Made by a program: the position numbers and the translations under genes. From the NCBI RefSeq assembly GCF_002843605.1, contig NZ_CP025263.1, positions 3,811,501-3,875,500 of the forward strand: 64,000 nucleotides of DNA, in the 5' to 3' direction. This document shows, one piece after another, positions 53,668 through 63,529 of this stretch. The notes below the pieces were generated by a model, which saw nothing but the letters and a program-made list of their open reading frames with translations, did not search any database and had not been told where the DNA came from. This DNA comes from Pseudomonas sp. S09G 359 (GTDB lineage Bacteria; Pseudomonadota; Gammaproteobacteria; Pseudomonadales; Pseudomonadaceae). How positions within the stretch are numbered: position 1 is the first letter of the stretch; the number at the start of each line of letters is the position of its first letter.

Positions 53668-53760
53668 AATGTGGGAGCGGGCTTGCTCGCGAATGCGGTC
53701 TTTCAATAACAGATGTGTTGACTGATACACAGCATTCGCGAGCAAGCCCGCTCCCACATT
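53668..53760. repeat. REP doublet (REPIN-like), GCGGG type
   Basis: Inverted AATGTGGGAGCGGGCTTGCT hairpins between the symporter and the first GntR gene; spacer about 30 bp. Confidence 0.85.
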
Positions 53761-53812
53761 TTGACCATCGCCCACTTGGCTACCGTATGTGCAACATCAA
53801 GGAGACGTAGAC

Positions 53813-54514
53813 GTGATCAGCACCTCAACCGTCGTTAATTCAGTCGTAGAAAAACTCCGCGCCGCCTTGGCGCGGGGCCAGTGGCGCCGGGGTGAAATGC
53901 TCCCCGGCCAGCGTGAACTGGCCGAACAGATGGGCATCAGCCGCCCCAGCCTGCGTGAAGCGGTGATCGTGCTGGAAACCCTCGGCCTGGTGCGCTCCAT
54001 GCCCGGCAAAGGCGTGGTGGTACTGGAAACCAGCGTCAGCGAGCCGCAATCCAGCGACGCCGTGGCCGACGCCAGTCTCGAAGACATCCTGCAACTGCGC
54101 TACACCCTCGAACCGTTCATTGTCGGTCTGGTAGCCCAGTCCATCAGCAGCAAGGAAGTCGGCCAATTGCGCCTGAACCTGATGGACATGCGCGAAGCCC
54201 TCGACGCCGGGGACGCCGAAGCCGGCATGAATGCCTACATCGACTTCCACGAAGAACTGTTCGCGCTCACCTCCAACCCGATTTTCCAGAATGTGGTGCA
54301 GCAAACCAGCAACGCGCTCAAGCAAAGCGCCCAGGTGCTGCGCAACTCACCCGAACACCTGGCAGAGCGCCTGCAGGAAAACGAAGCCGTGGTGCGCGCC
54401 ATCCGCAACAAGAACAGCGCCCTGGCCAGTGCCGAGATGCGTCGGCACATCCTCCAGGAAGGCCTGCGCATGGGCATTCGCTTGAACATCCCGGACGACC
54501 ACCTGGGTAGCTGA
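53813..54514 (+). CDS. FadR-subfamily GntR regulator (FCD)
   Basis: A 233-residue regulator with an N-terminal winged helix (residues about 8-75, 'LPGQRELAEQMGISRPSLREAVIVLETLGLV') and a C-terminal FCD effector domain whose metal-binding Asp/His positions are seen in 'YIDFHEELFALTSN'. GTG 53813 follows AGGAG at ideal spacing; upstream Met 53789 does not. It lies 17 bp before a second GntR gene. It probably controls a catabolic gene such as the symporter. Confidence 0.9.
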   Translation: MISTSTVVNSVVEKLRAALARGQWRRGEMLPGQRELAEQMGISRPSLREAVIVLETLGLVRSMPGKGVVVLETSVSEPQSSDAVADASLEDILQLRYTLEPFIVGLVAQSISSKEVGQLRLNLMDMREALDAGDAEAGMNAYIDFHEELFALTSNPIFQNVVQQTSNALKQSAQVLRNSPEHLAERLQENEAVVRAIRNKNSALASAEMRRHILQEGLRMGIRLNIPDDHLGS

Positions 54515-54531
54515 ATTTTAGGAGAACGGCC

Positions 54532-55218
54532 ATGACCGCCTACGCCTTGCAACGCGAACCCACCCTGCCCACCCTGCGCCTGGTGGCCGGCAAAAAGCCT
54601 TCGGTGGATGACATCTACCCACGGCTGTTCGACGCCATCCTCGAACAACGCATCGCCCCGGCCAGCCGTTTTACCGAAGAAGGCCTTGGCGAAACGTTTG
54701 GCGTCAGCCGCAGCGTGATTCGGCGGGTGCTGGCCAAGCTGTCCCATCAGCAAGTGATCATCCTGCGCCCCAACCAACGCGCCCAGGTCGCCGCGCCGGA
54801 TGCCCAGCAAACGCGGCAGATCCTCGAAGCGCGGCGCATGACCGAGATGACCGTGGTGCAACTGGCCTGCGCCCACGCCACCGCCGCGCAAGTACGCCAG
54901 TTGCGCGAGCTGATCAGCCGGGAGCGTGAGTGCATCGAGCGCGACCAGCGTGGGCCGGCGATCCGGCTTTCCGGGGAGTTTCATCTGCAACTGGCGGCGA
55001 TGGCGGGCAACGCGCCATTGGCGCAGTTTCTCAATAGCCTGGTGCCGTTGACCTCGTTGATCATTGCTCAATATGAATCGAAAGCCTGCACGTATTGCGC
55101 GTGGCAGGAGCATGTGGCGATTGTGGATGCCATTGAACAGCGGGATTCGGCTGCCGCTGCGGCACTGATGACCCAGCACCTGGATCACCTGGAATCCAAG
55201 TTGCTGAAACACCACTGA
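54532..55218 (+). CDS. FCD-type GntR regulator
   Basis: A 228-residue regulator: winged helix in residues about 25-90 ('FTEEGLGETFGVSRSVIRRVLAKLSHQQVIIL') and FCD domain with 'SGEFHLQLAAMAGN' and 'WQEHVAIVDAI' histidines. It follows the first GntR by 17 bp and is probably co-transcribed. Its 3' end has been copied into the duplicated REP region (55372-55417). Confidence 0.9.
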   Translation: MTAYALQREPTLPTLRLVAGKKPSVDDIYPRLFDAILEQRIAPASRFTEEGLGETFGVSRSVIRRVLAKLSHQQVIILRPNQRAQVAAPDAQQTRQILEARRMTEMTVVQLACAHATAAQVRQLRELISRERECIERDQRGPAIRLSGEFHLQLAAMAGNAPLAQFLNSLVPLTSLIIAQYESKACTYCAWQEHVAIVDAIEQRDSAAAAALMTQHLDHLESKLLKHH

Positions 55219-55239
55219 TCTCCAGATTAAATGGAGATC
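55217..55239 (+). terminator. Hairpin after the second GntR gene
   Basis: GATCTCCA (55217-55224) and TGGAGATC (55232-55239) form a perfect hairpin overlapping the stop codon. It has no T tract; its equivalent in the second unit is degraded. Confidence 0.45.
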
Positions 55240-55241
55240 TA

Positions 55242-55333
55242 AATGTGGGAGGGGGCTTGCCCCCGATGGCAGTGGGTCAGTCAACCTCTTAATGACTGGC
55301 TCACCGCTATCGGGGGCAAGCCCCCTCCCACAT
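55242..55333. repeat. REP doublet (REPIN-like), G-rich type
   Basis: AATGTGGGAGGGGGCTTGCCCCC and its inverted mate in the first unit of the duplication; the right outer arm ends in CACAT. Confidence 0.85.
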
Positions 55334-55371
55334 GAGCCCACTGGCACTTGATAAATAGTGTTCCAACAAAA

Positions 55372-55417
55372 AGCACCTGGATCACCTGGAATCCAAGTTG
55401 CTGAAACACCACTGATC
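55372..55417 (+). pseudogene. Fossil copy of the GntR gene 3' end
   Basis: The 46 bp are identical to the last codons and stop of the second GntR gene and have no upstream coding sequence. Confidence 0.85.
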
Positions 55418-55437
55418 CCAGGCAAATGGAGATTAAA

Positions 55438-55530
55438 ATTGTGGGAGCGGGCTTGCTCGCGAATGCGGTGTATCAGTCAATGATGCATTTACTGAACCAG
55501 CGCATTCGCGAGCAAGCCCGCTCCCACATT
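55438..55530. repeat. REP doublet (REPIN-like), GCGGG type
   Basis: Element of the second duplication unit; left outer arm is AATTGTGGG rather than AATGTGGG. Its hairpins differ from those of the sister unit at 55242. Confidence 0.8.
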
Positions 55531-55566
55531 TGCTCTTCATTGTTTAATAGATAGTGGTCCAACAAA

Positions 55567-55599
55567 AAAGCCCCTGCATCTCACAATGCAGGGGCTTTT
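55567..55599. terminator. Bidirectional terminator
   Basis: AAAAGCCCCTGCAT and ATGCAGGGGCTTTT form a perfect inverted repeat with A and T tracts on the two sides, suitable for ending both the GntR transcript and the convergent gdhB transcript. Confidence 0.85.
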
Positions 55600-55613
55600 G
55601 TTTTACCGCGTAA

Positions 55614-58600
55614 TCAAGCCGGTTGCAGCACCGACTGACCGCTCAACGCCAGGTCCAGCAGTTCACGGTTAGCCACCGCGTACATGGCGTAGTCCGTGCC
55701 GACCGCAGCACGAATTTCCACCATCATCGCGCGCCAGCGATCAGCCATGTCCTGGTGCTGCTCAAGCCACAGGGCCACGCGGGCTTCCATGTCTTGTGGC
55801 GCATCGGCCATTTGCAGTACCGAGATGGTGATCGCGCGTTGCTGCCAGTCCACGTCGTCGCGGAACGCTTCGCGGGCCTGGGCCTGCCAGTTGTTGGCCA
55901 CCGGCAGATCGCTGATCTGCTGCAGGTACCACGGCAAGTCCAGGGCGCTGCCCACGGCGAAATAGGCCTTGGCCACTTCGGCGGCGTCATGCCCGGTCAC
56001 GTCGGCAGCTTCGATGATCGGCAGCAAGGTGTACAGGTGAGTCGTACCGGCAACCATGCGCGCCAACAGCTCAGGCACACCGGCTTCGGTGTAGGCCTGG
56101 TAGCGGTTCTGCCAACCTTCGCGCGTCGGGCCTTCCAGCAGTTCGTCGAGCTTGAGGCCCAACGCCGCCAGGTGCGGACCGAAGTGCGCGGTGTCGCGGC
56201 CAGCGTCCTGCTCGTTGCGACGGCTGCGCAGGAACCAGCGCGTAGCGCGGCGGCCCAGGCGCATCAGTTCATCCATCAGCTCCAGTTGCACGTCGGCGGA
56301 GACCTGGTGGTCCAGGGCTTCGATCTGACGGAACCAGTGCGGGAGGTGGAAGATGTCGCGCACGATCACATAAGCGCCGGCCACGTTCGCCGGGCTCATG
56401 CCGGTCGACTCTTTGAGCCGTTGAACGAAGGTGATGCCCATGTGGTTGACCAGGTCGTTGGCGATCTGGGTGCTGACGATCTCACGCTTCAGACGGTGGC
56501 GACGCATGGCCTCGGAGAACTTGGCCACCAGGCTCGGTGGGAACGCGGTCTCCATGTCACGGGTCAGGTACTCGTCATCCGGTACCAGCGACTTGAGCAG
56601 CGCTTCCTTGAGGTCGATCTTGCTGTAGGAGATCAACACCGACAGCTCCGGACGCGTCAGGCCCTTGCCATTCGCGGCGCGCTCGCTGAGCTGCTCCTCG
56701 GTCGGCAGGTACTCGATGGCGCGGTCCAGCTTGCCACGGCCTTCCAGGTCGCTCATCAGGCGTTTGTACTCGGCGGCACGCTCGTAGGCACGGCGCGCAG
56801 CCAGGGACAGGGCCTGGGTCTGCTTGTAGTTGTTGCCCAACACCAGGTTGCCGACTTCGTCGGTCATGCTCGCCAGCAGCTGGTTACGCTGCTTGTCGGT
56901 CATGTCACCGGCCTGCACCACTTCGTTGAGCAGGATCTTGATGTTCACTTCATGGTCGGAGCAGTCCACACCACCGGCGTTGTCGATAAAGTCGGTGTTG
57001 GAACCACCGCCATTGAGGCCGAATTCAACCCGACCCAACTGGGTCATGCCGAGGTTACCGCCCTCGCCCACTACCTTGCAGCGCAGCTCGTTGCCGTTGA
57101 CGCGCAGCGCGTCGTTGGCCTTGTCGCCCACGTCGGCGTGGCTTTCGGTGCTGGCCTTGACGTAGGTGCCGATGCCGCCGTTCCACAACAGGTCCACCGG
57201 CGCCTTGAGCAAGGCGTTCAGCAGTTCGGTCGGGGTCAGCTTGTCGGCCGAAATGTCGAAGCGTTCCTTCATCTGTGGCGAGATGGCAATGCTCTTCGCG
57301 CTGCGCGAGAAGATACCGCCGCCTTCGGACATGATGCTGGTGTCGTAGTCGGTCCAGGCCGAACGCGGCAGCTCGAACATGCGCTGACGCTCAACGAAGC
57401 TGGTGGCCGGGTTCGGGTTTGGATCGATGAAAATATGCAGGTGGTTGAAGGCCGCGACCAGTTGCAGCTTGTCGGACATCAACAAGCCGTTACCGAACAC
57501 GTCACCGGCCATGTCGCCGACGCCGACTACCGTGATGCTGTCTTCCTGCACATTGATGCCGCGCTCACGGAAGTGACGCTGCACGCCGACCCATGCGCCC
57601 TTGGCGGTAATGCCCATTTTCTTGTGGTCGTAACCGGCGGAACCGCCGGAAGCGAACGCATCGCCCAGCCAGAAGCCGTAGTCGATGGCGATGCCGTTGG
57701 CGATGTCGGAGAAGGTCGCAGTGCCCTTGTCCGCAGCCACCACCAGGTACGGGTCATCGTCGTCATGGCGCACGACGTTGGCCGGTGGCACCAGGGCGCC
57801 GTCTTTCAGGTTGTCGGTAATGTCCAACAGGCCGGAAATGAAGATGCGATAGCAGGCAATGCCCTCGGCCGCGATTTCGTCGCGGGTGCCGCCCAATGGC
57901 AGGCGACGCGGCAGGAAGCCGCCCTTCGCGCCCACGGGCACGATGACCGAGTTCTTCACTTGCTGGGCTTTTACCAGGCCCAGCACTTCGGTACGGAAGT
58001 CTTCTTCACGGTCGGACCAGCGCAGGCCGCCACGGGCGACGTTGCCAAAGCGCAGGTGCACGCCTTCAACGCGTGGCGAGTACACGAAGATTTCAAACTT
58101 CGGCACCGGCTTCGGCAGCTCAGGAATGGCACGCGGGTCGAACTTGAAGCTGAAGTACGACTTGTTCTGGCCGTTGGCGTCGGTCTGGTAGAAGTTGGTA
58201 CGCAGGGTCGCCTTGATCAGGTCCAGGTAGCGCCGCAGGATACGGTCTTCGTTGAGCACCTGAACATCGTCCAGGGCACTGAGGATCGCTTGTTCCAGGC
58301 GGAGCTGCTTGTCTTCGAGATCGTCGGCGGTGAGCTTGCGCGCCAGGTAGAAGCGCGTCTTGAACAACCGGGTCAACTCGCGGGCGATGTCGGTGTGGTT
58401 GTTCAGGGTGCTGGCGATGTAACCGAGGTCGAAGCCCAGGCGGATCTGCTTCAGGTAGCGGGCGTAGGCACGCAGCAGCGCGACGTCGCGCCATGGCAGG
58501 CCGGCGGTGAGCACCAGGCGGTTGAACGCGTCGTTCTCGGCGTCACCATGCACGATGTGCACGAAGGCGTCCTGCAGGGTGTCGTTGAGCTGCTGGATAT

Positions 58601-60482
58601 CCAGGTTCACGCCTTCGGCAGCGATGAACGCGAAGTCATGGATCCAGAACTCACGGCCATTGGCGTGACGCAGGCGGTACGGGAATTCACCGAGCACGCG
58701 CAGGCCAAGGTTTTCCAGGATCGGCAGCACGTCGGAGAGTGCCAGCGGGGTATCGGCGTGGTAGAGCTTGCAATGCAGCTCGCGCTGGCCGGACACCTGG
58801 CCCAGCGGCTGATAGAAGCTCATCACCAGCGGATTGGCTTCGGTGAGGCTGTTGAGGTGCTGCATGTCGACCACGGCCGAATGCGCCGCGAAACGCTCGC
58901 GGTAGCCGGCCGGGAAGCCTTTCGGGAAGTCTGCCAGCACGTTGGTGCCTTGGGCTTCGCCGAAGCTTTCGACGACGAGGCTGGAGTAGTCGTCCTGCCA
59001 GCTGCGGCAGGCCTGCACCACTTCTTTTTCCAGCTGCAGCGGGTCGATGTCCAGGCGGTTCTTCGGGTCTACCCGCAGAATCAGTTGCACGCGAGCCAAC
59101 ACGGATTCGGAGAAGAACGTCCAGAACTCGCAGTCCGAAGCTTTCAGGCGATCCATCAGCACTTGCTGGATCTTCTGGCGCACTTCGGTGGAGTAGATGT
59201 CGCGCGGCACGTAGGCCAGGCAGTAGCAGAAACGACCGTACGGGTCTTTACGCAGGAACACGCGGATCTTGTTGCGTTCCTGGATCTGCACGATCGACAT
59301 CACGGTGCTGAACAGCTCGTCGACCGGGGTTTGGAACAGGTCGTCACGCGGCAGCACTTCAACGACCTGGGCAAGCTCCTTGCCCAGGTGCGCCTTGGGC
59401 TGGAAGCCCGAGCGGCGTTCGATCTCGGCGACTTTGCGACGGATATACGGGATCACGCGCACGCTTTCGCCATACACCGACGAGGTGTACAGGCCCATGA
59501 AACGGTGTTCCTTGATGACCTTGCCGTCGGCATCGATCTCACGGATCGACACGTAGTCCGGGTAAGCCGGGCGGTGCACGCGGCTTGGGTGCGCGGCCTT
59601 GGCGAACGACAGCACGGTCGGTTCACGCAGGTAGGCCACCGCATAGTCTTCGATGCGCAGGTCGTCGGCGGTGAGGCCGGCGCGCAGCAGCTTGGTCAGA
59701 CCGAGGAAGGAGCTGGCGTCATATTCGATATGCCCGCCGTCCGCCTCGTCACGTACCACGAATTCTTCATAGCCAAGGAAGGTGAAGTGGTTGCCCACCA
59801 GCCATTCGAGGAAGTTCTTGATTTCGGCTTTTTCTTCGCCGTCGATGCTGAACCGGCTGGCGTCGATACCGGCCAGCAGGTCCTGGACCTTGGCTTTCAT
59901 CGGTTCGAAATCGGCCACGGCCACGCGCACTTCGCCCAGCACCTGCTCCAGCTCTTTGCTCAGCACGTTCAGTTCGGCGGCGTTGGCGCAGCGGTCGATT
60001 TCCAGGTACATCAGCGATTCTTGCTGGATGTCTTCGCCCTGGGTGCCTTTTGGCAAAATCTCCAGCAACTCGCCCTTTTTGCCACGGCGCACGCTGAGTA
60101 CGGTGGTTTGCAGGGTGTGGATGCTGTAGCCACGGCGGTTCAGCTCGGTGCGTACCGAGTCCACCAGGAACGGCAGGTCATGGTGCAGCACTTCGACCGC
60201 AGTGTGGGTCGACTGCCAGCCATGACGTTCGTAATCGGGGTTGTAGACCCGCACTTGCGGTTGGGTGTGGTCAAAGCGCTCAAGCAGGCGCCAGGCAGAC
60301 AGGGTGCAACCGGCCAGGTCGGAAAGGCGACGCTGGGTCAGTTCGTCCAGGGAAATGATGCCGAAAAATTGTTCAGCGAACAGCGCCACTTGTGGCAGTG
60401 CCTGTTCACTGATGTGCTGCGCCAGTGCCGCTTGCAGTTGATGCTGGAAGTCGGCCTTGCTGGCTGCGGTGAAGAACGCCAT
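55614..60482 (-). CDS. gdhB: Large NAD-dependent glutamate dehydrogenase
   Basis: A 1,622-residue enzyme of the 180-kDa class that converts glutamate to 2-oxoglutarate with NAD+, used in glutamate and arginine catabolism. The N-terminal 700 residues hold ACT-like regulatory segments ('LPFLVDSVRTELNRRGYSIHTLQTTVL'), and the catalytic core with the substrate lysine and NAD fold lies about residues 800-1250 ('RWSDREEDFRTEVLGLVKAQQVKNSVIVPVGAKGGF', 'GVGDMAGDVFGNGLL', 'EGGNLGMTQLGRVEFGLNGGGSNTDFIDN'). Its length is normal for Pseudomonas. It is known in P. aeruginosa to be controlled by ArgR and activated by arginine; no ArgR site is claimed here. The opposite strand is open for its whole length, a composition artefact. 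Confidence 0.95.
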   Translation of the reverse strand: MAFFTAASKADFQHQLQAALAQHISEQALPQVALFAEQFFGIISLDELTQRRLSDLAGCTLSAWRLLERFDHTQPQVRVYNPDYERHGWQSTHTAVEVLHHDLPFLVDSVRTELNRRGYSIHTLQTTVLSVRRGKKGELLEILPKGTQGEDIQQESLMYLEIDRCANAAELNVLSKELEQVLGEVRVAVADFEPMKAKVQDLLAGIDASRFSIDGEEKAEIKNFLEWLVGNHFTFLGYEEFVVRDEADGGHIEYDASSFLGLTKLLRAGLTADDLRIEDYAVAYLREPTVLSFAKAAHPSRVHRPAYPDYVSIREIDADGKVIKEHRFMGLYTSSVYGESVRVIPYIRRKVAEIERRSGFQPKAHLGKELAQVVEVLPRDDLFQTPVDELFSTVMSIVQIQERNKIRVFLRKDPYGRFCYCLAYVPRDIYSTEVRQKIQQVLMDRLKASDCEFWTFFSESVLARVQLILRVDPKNRLDIDPLQLEKEVVQACRSWQDDYSSLVVESFGEAQGTNVLADFPKGFPAGYRERFAAHSAVVDMQHLNSLTEANPLVMSFYQPLGQVSGQRELHCKLYHADTPLALSDVLPILENLGLRVLGEFPYRLRHANGREFWIHDFAFIAAEGVNLDIQQLNDTLQDAFVHIVHGDAENDAFNRLVLTAGLPWRDVALLRAYARYLKQIRLGFDLGYIASTLNNHTDIARELTRLFKTRFYLARKLTADDLEDKQLRLEQAILSALDDVQVLNEDRILRRYLDLIKATLRTNFYQTDANGQNKSYFSFKFDPRAIPELPKPVPKFEIFVYSPRVEGVHLRFGNVARGGLRWSDREEDFRTEVLGLVKAQQVKNSVIVPVGAKGGFLPRRLPLGGTRDEIAAEGIACYRIFISGLLDITDNLKDGALVPPANVVRHDDDDPYLVVAADKGTATFSDIANGIAIDYGFWLGDAFASGGSAGYDHKKMGITAKGAWVGVQRHFRERGINVQEDSITVVGVGDMAGDVFGNGLLMSDKLQLVAAFNHLHIFIDPNPNPATSFVERQRMFELPRSAWTDYDTSIMSEGGGIFSRSAKSIAISPQMKERFDISADKLTPTELLNALLKAPVDLLWNGGIGTYVKASTESHADVGDKANDALRVNGNELRCKVVGEGGNLGMTQLGRVEFGLNGGGSNTDFIDNAGGVDCSDHEVNIKILLNEVVQAGDMTDKQRNQLLASMTDEVGNLVLGNNYKQTQALSLAARRAYERAAEYKRLMSDLEGRGKLDRAIEYLPTEEQLSERAANGKGLTRPELSVLISYSKIDLKEALLKSLVPDDEYLTRDMETAFPPSLVAKFSEAMRRHRLKREIVSTQIANDLVNHMGITFVQRLKESTGMSPANVAGAYVIVRDIFHLPHWFRQIEALDHQVSADVQLELMDELMRLGRRATRWFLRSRRNEQDAGRDTAHFGPHLAALGLKLDELLEGPTREGWQNRYQAYTEAGVPELLARMVAGTTHLYTLLPIIEAADVTGHDAAEVAKAYFAVGSALDLPWYLQQISDLPVANNWQAQAREAFRDDVDWQQRAITISVLQMADAPQDMEARVALWLEQHQDMADRWRAMMVEIRAAVGTDYAMYAVANRELLDLALSGQSVLQPA

Positions 60483-60986
60483 CTGTGGTACTCCGCTTGG
60501 GCTTGTTATTGATGGAAGCGTCGCGTGTTATCCCCTTGCGGGGAGACCGTCAGCGCTGTTCGTAAATAGCCGTGCGACTAACCATAAACGAAACAGGGTG
60601 ACAGGTGGGTGAAGCTGGACAAGACAATGAGGTCACATACAACTTCCATAAGATGCGCACCTTGCCGGGTGACGGTACGACGGGCAGGTCAGACGCCTGG
60701 CAGGCTTTGCAACGAGAGCGCATCCGTTGCGCAGCTTAACGAGAGTAGGAAGACAGCTGCTTGCGACGCTGCGACATATTCGGTCATCGGTAAGCAGGCT
60801 CCGGGTTGCAACTTGGGCAACCGAGAATTTCCGGCAGAAAAACCAGCTATTTCCTACGCCCTGAGTACCAGAAATGACTGATACAGCCCGTCAGGTCATG
60901 CACTGGGTGTGACACAGGGAGCAGCACAAAATTCGCCGCAATGGCACAATTGCCCGCGTAATGCCCTACCCCAGACAGGATTTCCC
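60483..60986. other. Intergenic region between gdhB and a hypothetical gene
   Basis: About 500 bp without a supportable gene. It must hold the gdhB promoter near 60500-60650 and that of the plus-strand gene near 60930-60980. One small hairpin, GGTTGC with GCAACC, is at about 60804-60821. No recognised ncRNA was found. Confidence 0.5.
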
Positions 60987-61340
60987 ATGCTGCAACTGAA
61001 AACCGACGCACTGATGGCCACCCCGTGCGACGAAGAAGAAGACAACATGGCCATGCTCTGCTGCCACGGCAAGAACGGCGAAATGTTCATGCTCAGCCGC
61101 TACCCGGACGAGGAAGAAGTCGAGCTGACCTGGGATTATGAGCCGTCGACCCTGGACGGTTTGAAGGTCACGCTGAGCGACACCACCCTGCTGGTGGAGC
61201 TGGCGGCGGGCGATGCCGATGCCTTGGGTGGCAAGGACCAGTTGCAGATCACCCACGCCACCGCCGCATCGGACATGGCCGAGCTGGAAGAAACCTTGCA
61301 GAACATCCTCAAGGGCACCGGTACCTTCACCCGAACTTAA
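60987..61340 (+). CDS. Conserved acidic hypothetical protein
   Basis: A 117-residue soluble protein, very acidic (runs such as CDEEEDN and PDEEEVELTWDYEPS). A Cys-Cys-His stretch 'MAMLCCHGKNGEMF' could bind metal. I do not recognise the family. AGGA at 60977-60980 before ATG 60987 supports this start over 60909. It stands alone between gdhB and the MoxR operon. Confidence 0.7.
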   Translation: MLQLKTDALMATPCDEEEDNMAMLCCHGKNGEMFMLSRYPDEEEVELTWDYEPSTLDGLKVTLSDTTLLVELAAGDADALGGKDQLQITHATAASDMAELEETLQNILKGTGTFTRT

Positions 61341-61355
61341 GAGTACAAATATTCA

Positions 61356-61448
61356 AATGTGGGAGGGGGCTTGCCCCCGATAGCAGTGGGTCAGCTATGT
61401 ATTAGCTGAATGACACTCCGCCATCGGGGGCAAGCCCCCTCCCACATT
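61356..61448. repeat. REP doublet (REPIN-like), G-rich type
   Basis: Inverted AATGTGGGAGGGGGCTTGCCCCC hairpins downstream of the acidic hypothetical gene. Confidence 0.85.
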
Positions 61449-61631
61449 GACAGGGCTCACAACAAGAAATGTGCTCAGCCCAACTGCGCACTCAGCACAA
61501 AATTCCTACAAGTTTTGCCAAAAATACCCGTCACGCCGTTAGTCGCCACCCCCCGCGATGCATTAAAGTAGACGCCCCAGGCCTTGGCAGTTTTCACACG
61601 CACAGGCTCATCTCTCCAGGAACCGTCATCG

Positions 61632-62591
<960 letters not shown>

Positions 62592-62596
62592 AGTCG

Positions 62597-63529
62597 ATGA
62601 ACGCCAGCGATGGAATCCGCGTCACACTCAGTGAACTGATTGAGATGCGCCACCGCGTGCGCGAAGTGCAGCTGTTCTCCACGCCGAGCCAGCGCAGCCC
62701 GCTGATCGGCCTGCACCATTCCAAGCTGCGCGGGCGCGGTGTCGACTTCGACCAGGTGCGCGTGTACCAGGCCGGCGACGACGTGCGCACCATCGACTGG
62801 CGCGTCACCGCGCGTACCCAGGAGCCGCACACCAAGCTGTTCCATGAAGAACGCGAACGGCCGATCTTCATCATGGTGGAGCAAAGCTGCCGGCTGTTTT
62901 TCGGCTCGGGGCAGATGTTCAAGTCGGTGCTGGCGGCACAGGCGGCCAGCCTGATCGGTTGGGCCGCGCTGGGGCATAACGACCGGGTCGGTGGGCTGGT
63001 GTTCGGCGATAACGAGCACTACGAAATCAAGCCTCGGCGCAGCAAGCAAAGCCTGCTGCAATTGCTCAACCGCTTGGTGCGGGTCAACCAGAGCCTGAAC
63101 ACCGAAAGCCGCCCGGAAGCCGACGCCCTCGGCATGGCCCTGCGCCGCGGCCGCGAAGTACTGCGCCCCGGCAGCCTGGTGATCGTGATCTGCGACGAGC
63201 GCGCCCTCACCGAAGGCGCCGAGCAACAGCTGAGCTTGTTGTCGCGCCATTGCGACCTGCTGCTGTTGCCGATCTCGGACCCGCTGGACCACGCCCTGCC
63301 TGCCGCAGGGCTGCTGCGTTTCGCCGAGCGCGGCGCGCAGTTGGAACTGGACACGCTGAATTTCGATTTACGCCAGGCCTACAAGGCCCAGGCCGAAGCG
63401 CGTATCGCCCGCTGGGAACTGCTGGCGCAAAAACTGCGCATTCTATTGATGCCGTTGAGCACCCAGAGCGAAATGGTCGAGCAACTGCGCGAATACCTCA
63501 ACCCGCAACGCCCGGTTAAAAAGCAATGA
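62597..63529 (+). CDS. DUF58 domain-containing protein
   Basis: A 310-residue protein with the DUF58 signature 'GRGVDFDQVRVYQAGDDVRTIDWRVTARTQEPHTKLFHEERERPIFIMVE', a vWA-like fold with a modified metal site. DUF58 proteins partner MoxR ATPases and help assemble or stress-protect periplasmic or envelope complexes. ATG 62597 is favoured over TTG 62588, which overlaps the moxR stop. The stop overlaps the DUF4381 start (ATGA). Confidence 0.9.
   Translation: MNASDGIRVTLSELIEMRHRVREVQLFSTPSQRSPLIGLHHSKLRGRGVDFDQVRVYQAGDDVRTIDWRVTARTQEPHTKLFHEERERPIFIMVEQSCRLFFGSGQMFKSVLAAQAASLIGWAALGHNDRVGGLVFGDNEHYEIKPRRSKQSLLQLLNRLVRVNQSLNTESRPEADALGMALRRGREVLRPGSLVIVICDERALTEGAEQQLSLLSRHCDLLLLPISDPLDHALPAAGLLRFAERGAQLELDTLNFDLRQAYKAQAEARIARWELLAQKLRILLMPLSTQSEMVEQLREYLNPQRPVKKQ

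Larger units (their letters stand above)
55175..55572. repeat. 197-bp tandem duplication with REP doublets of different type
   Basis: The last 46 bp of the GntR gene (55175-55220) recur at 55372-55417, and the tail TAGTG(T/G)TCCAACAAAA recurs at 55356 and 55552. Each unit carries a REP doublet, but the first is the G-rich (GGGGGCTTGCCCCC) type and the second the GCGGGCTTGCTCGC type. Confidence 0.85.

Noticed and set aside
55623..60512. A 1,629-codon open frame on the plus strand, fully antisense to gdhB
   Set aside because: It mirrors the gdhB gene almost end to end, its predicted protein is rich in His, Gln, Val and Gly without any domain, and high third-position GC in the real gene removes antisense stops. 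The minus-strand protein has clear conserved motifs.
60540..60881. A 90-codon plus-strand frame between gdhB and the acidic hypothetical gene
   Set aside because: The start has no ribosome site, the sequence is of low complexity in no recognisable fold, and it overlaps the expected gdhB promoter.
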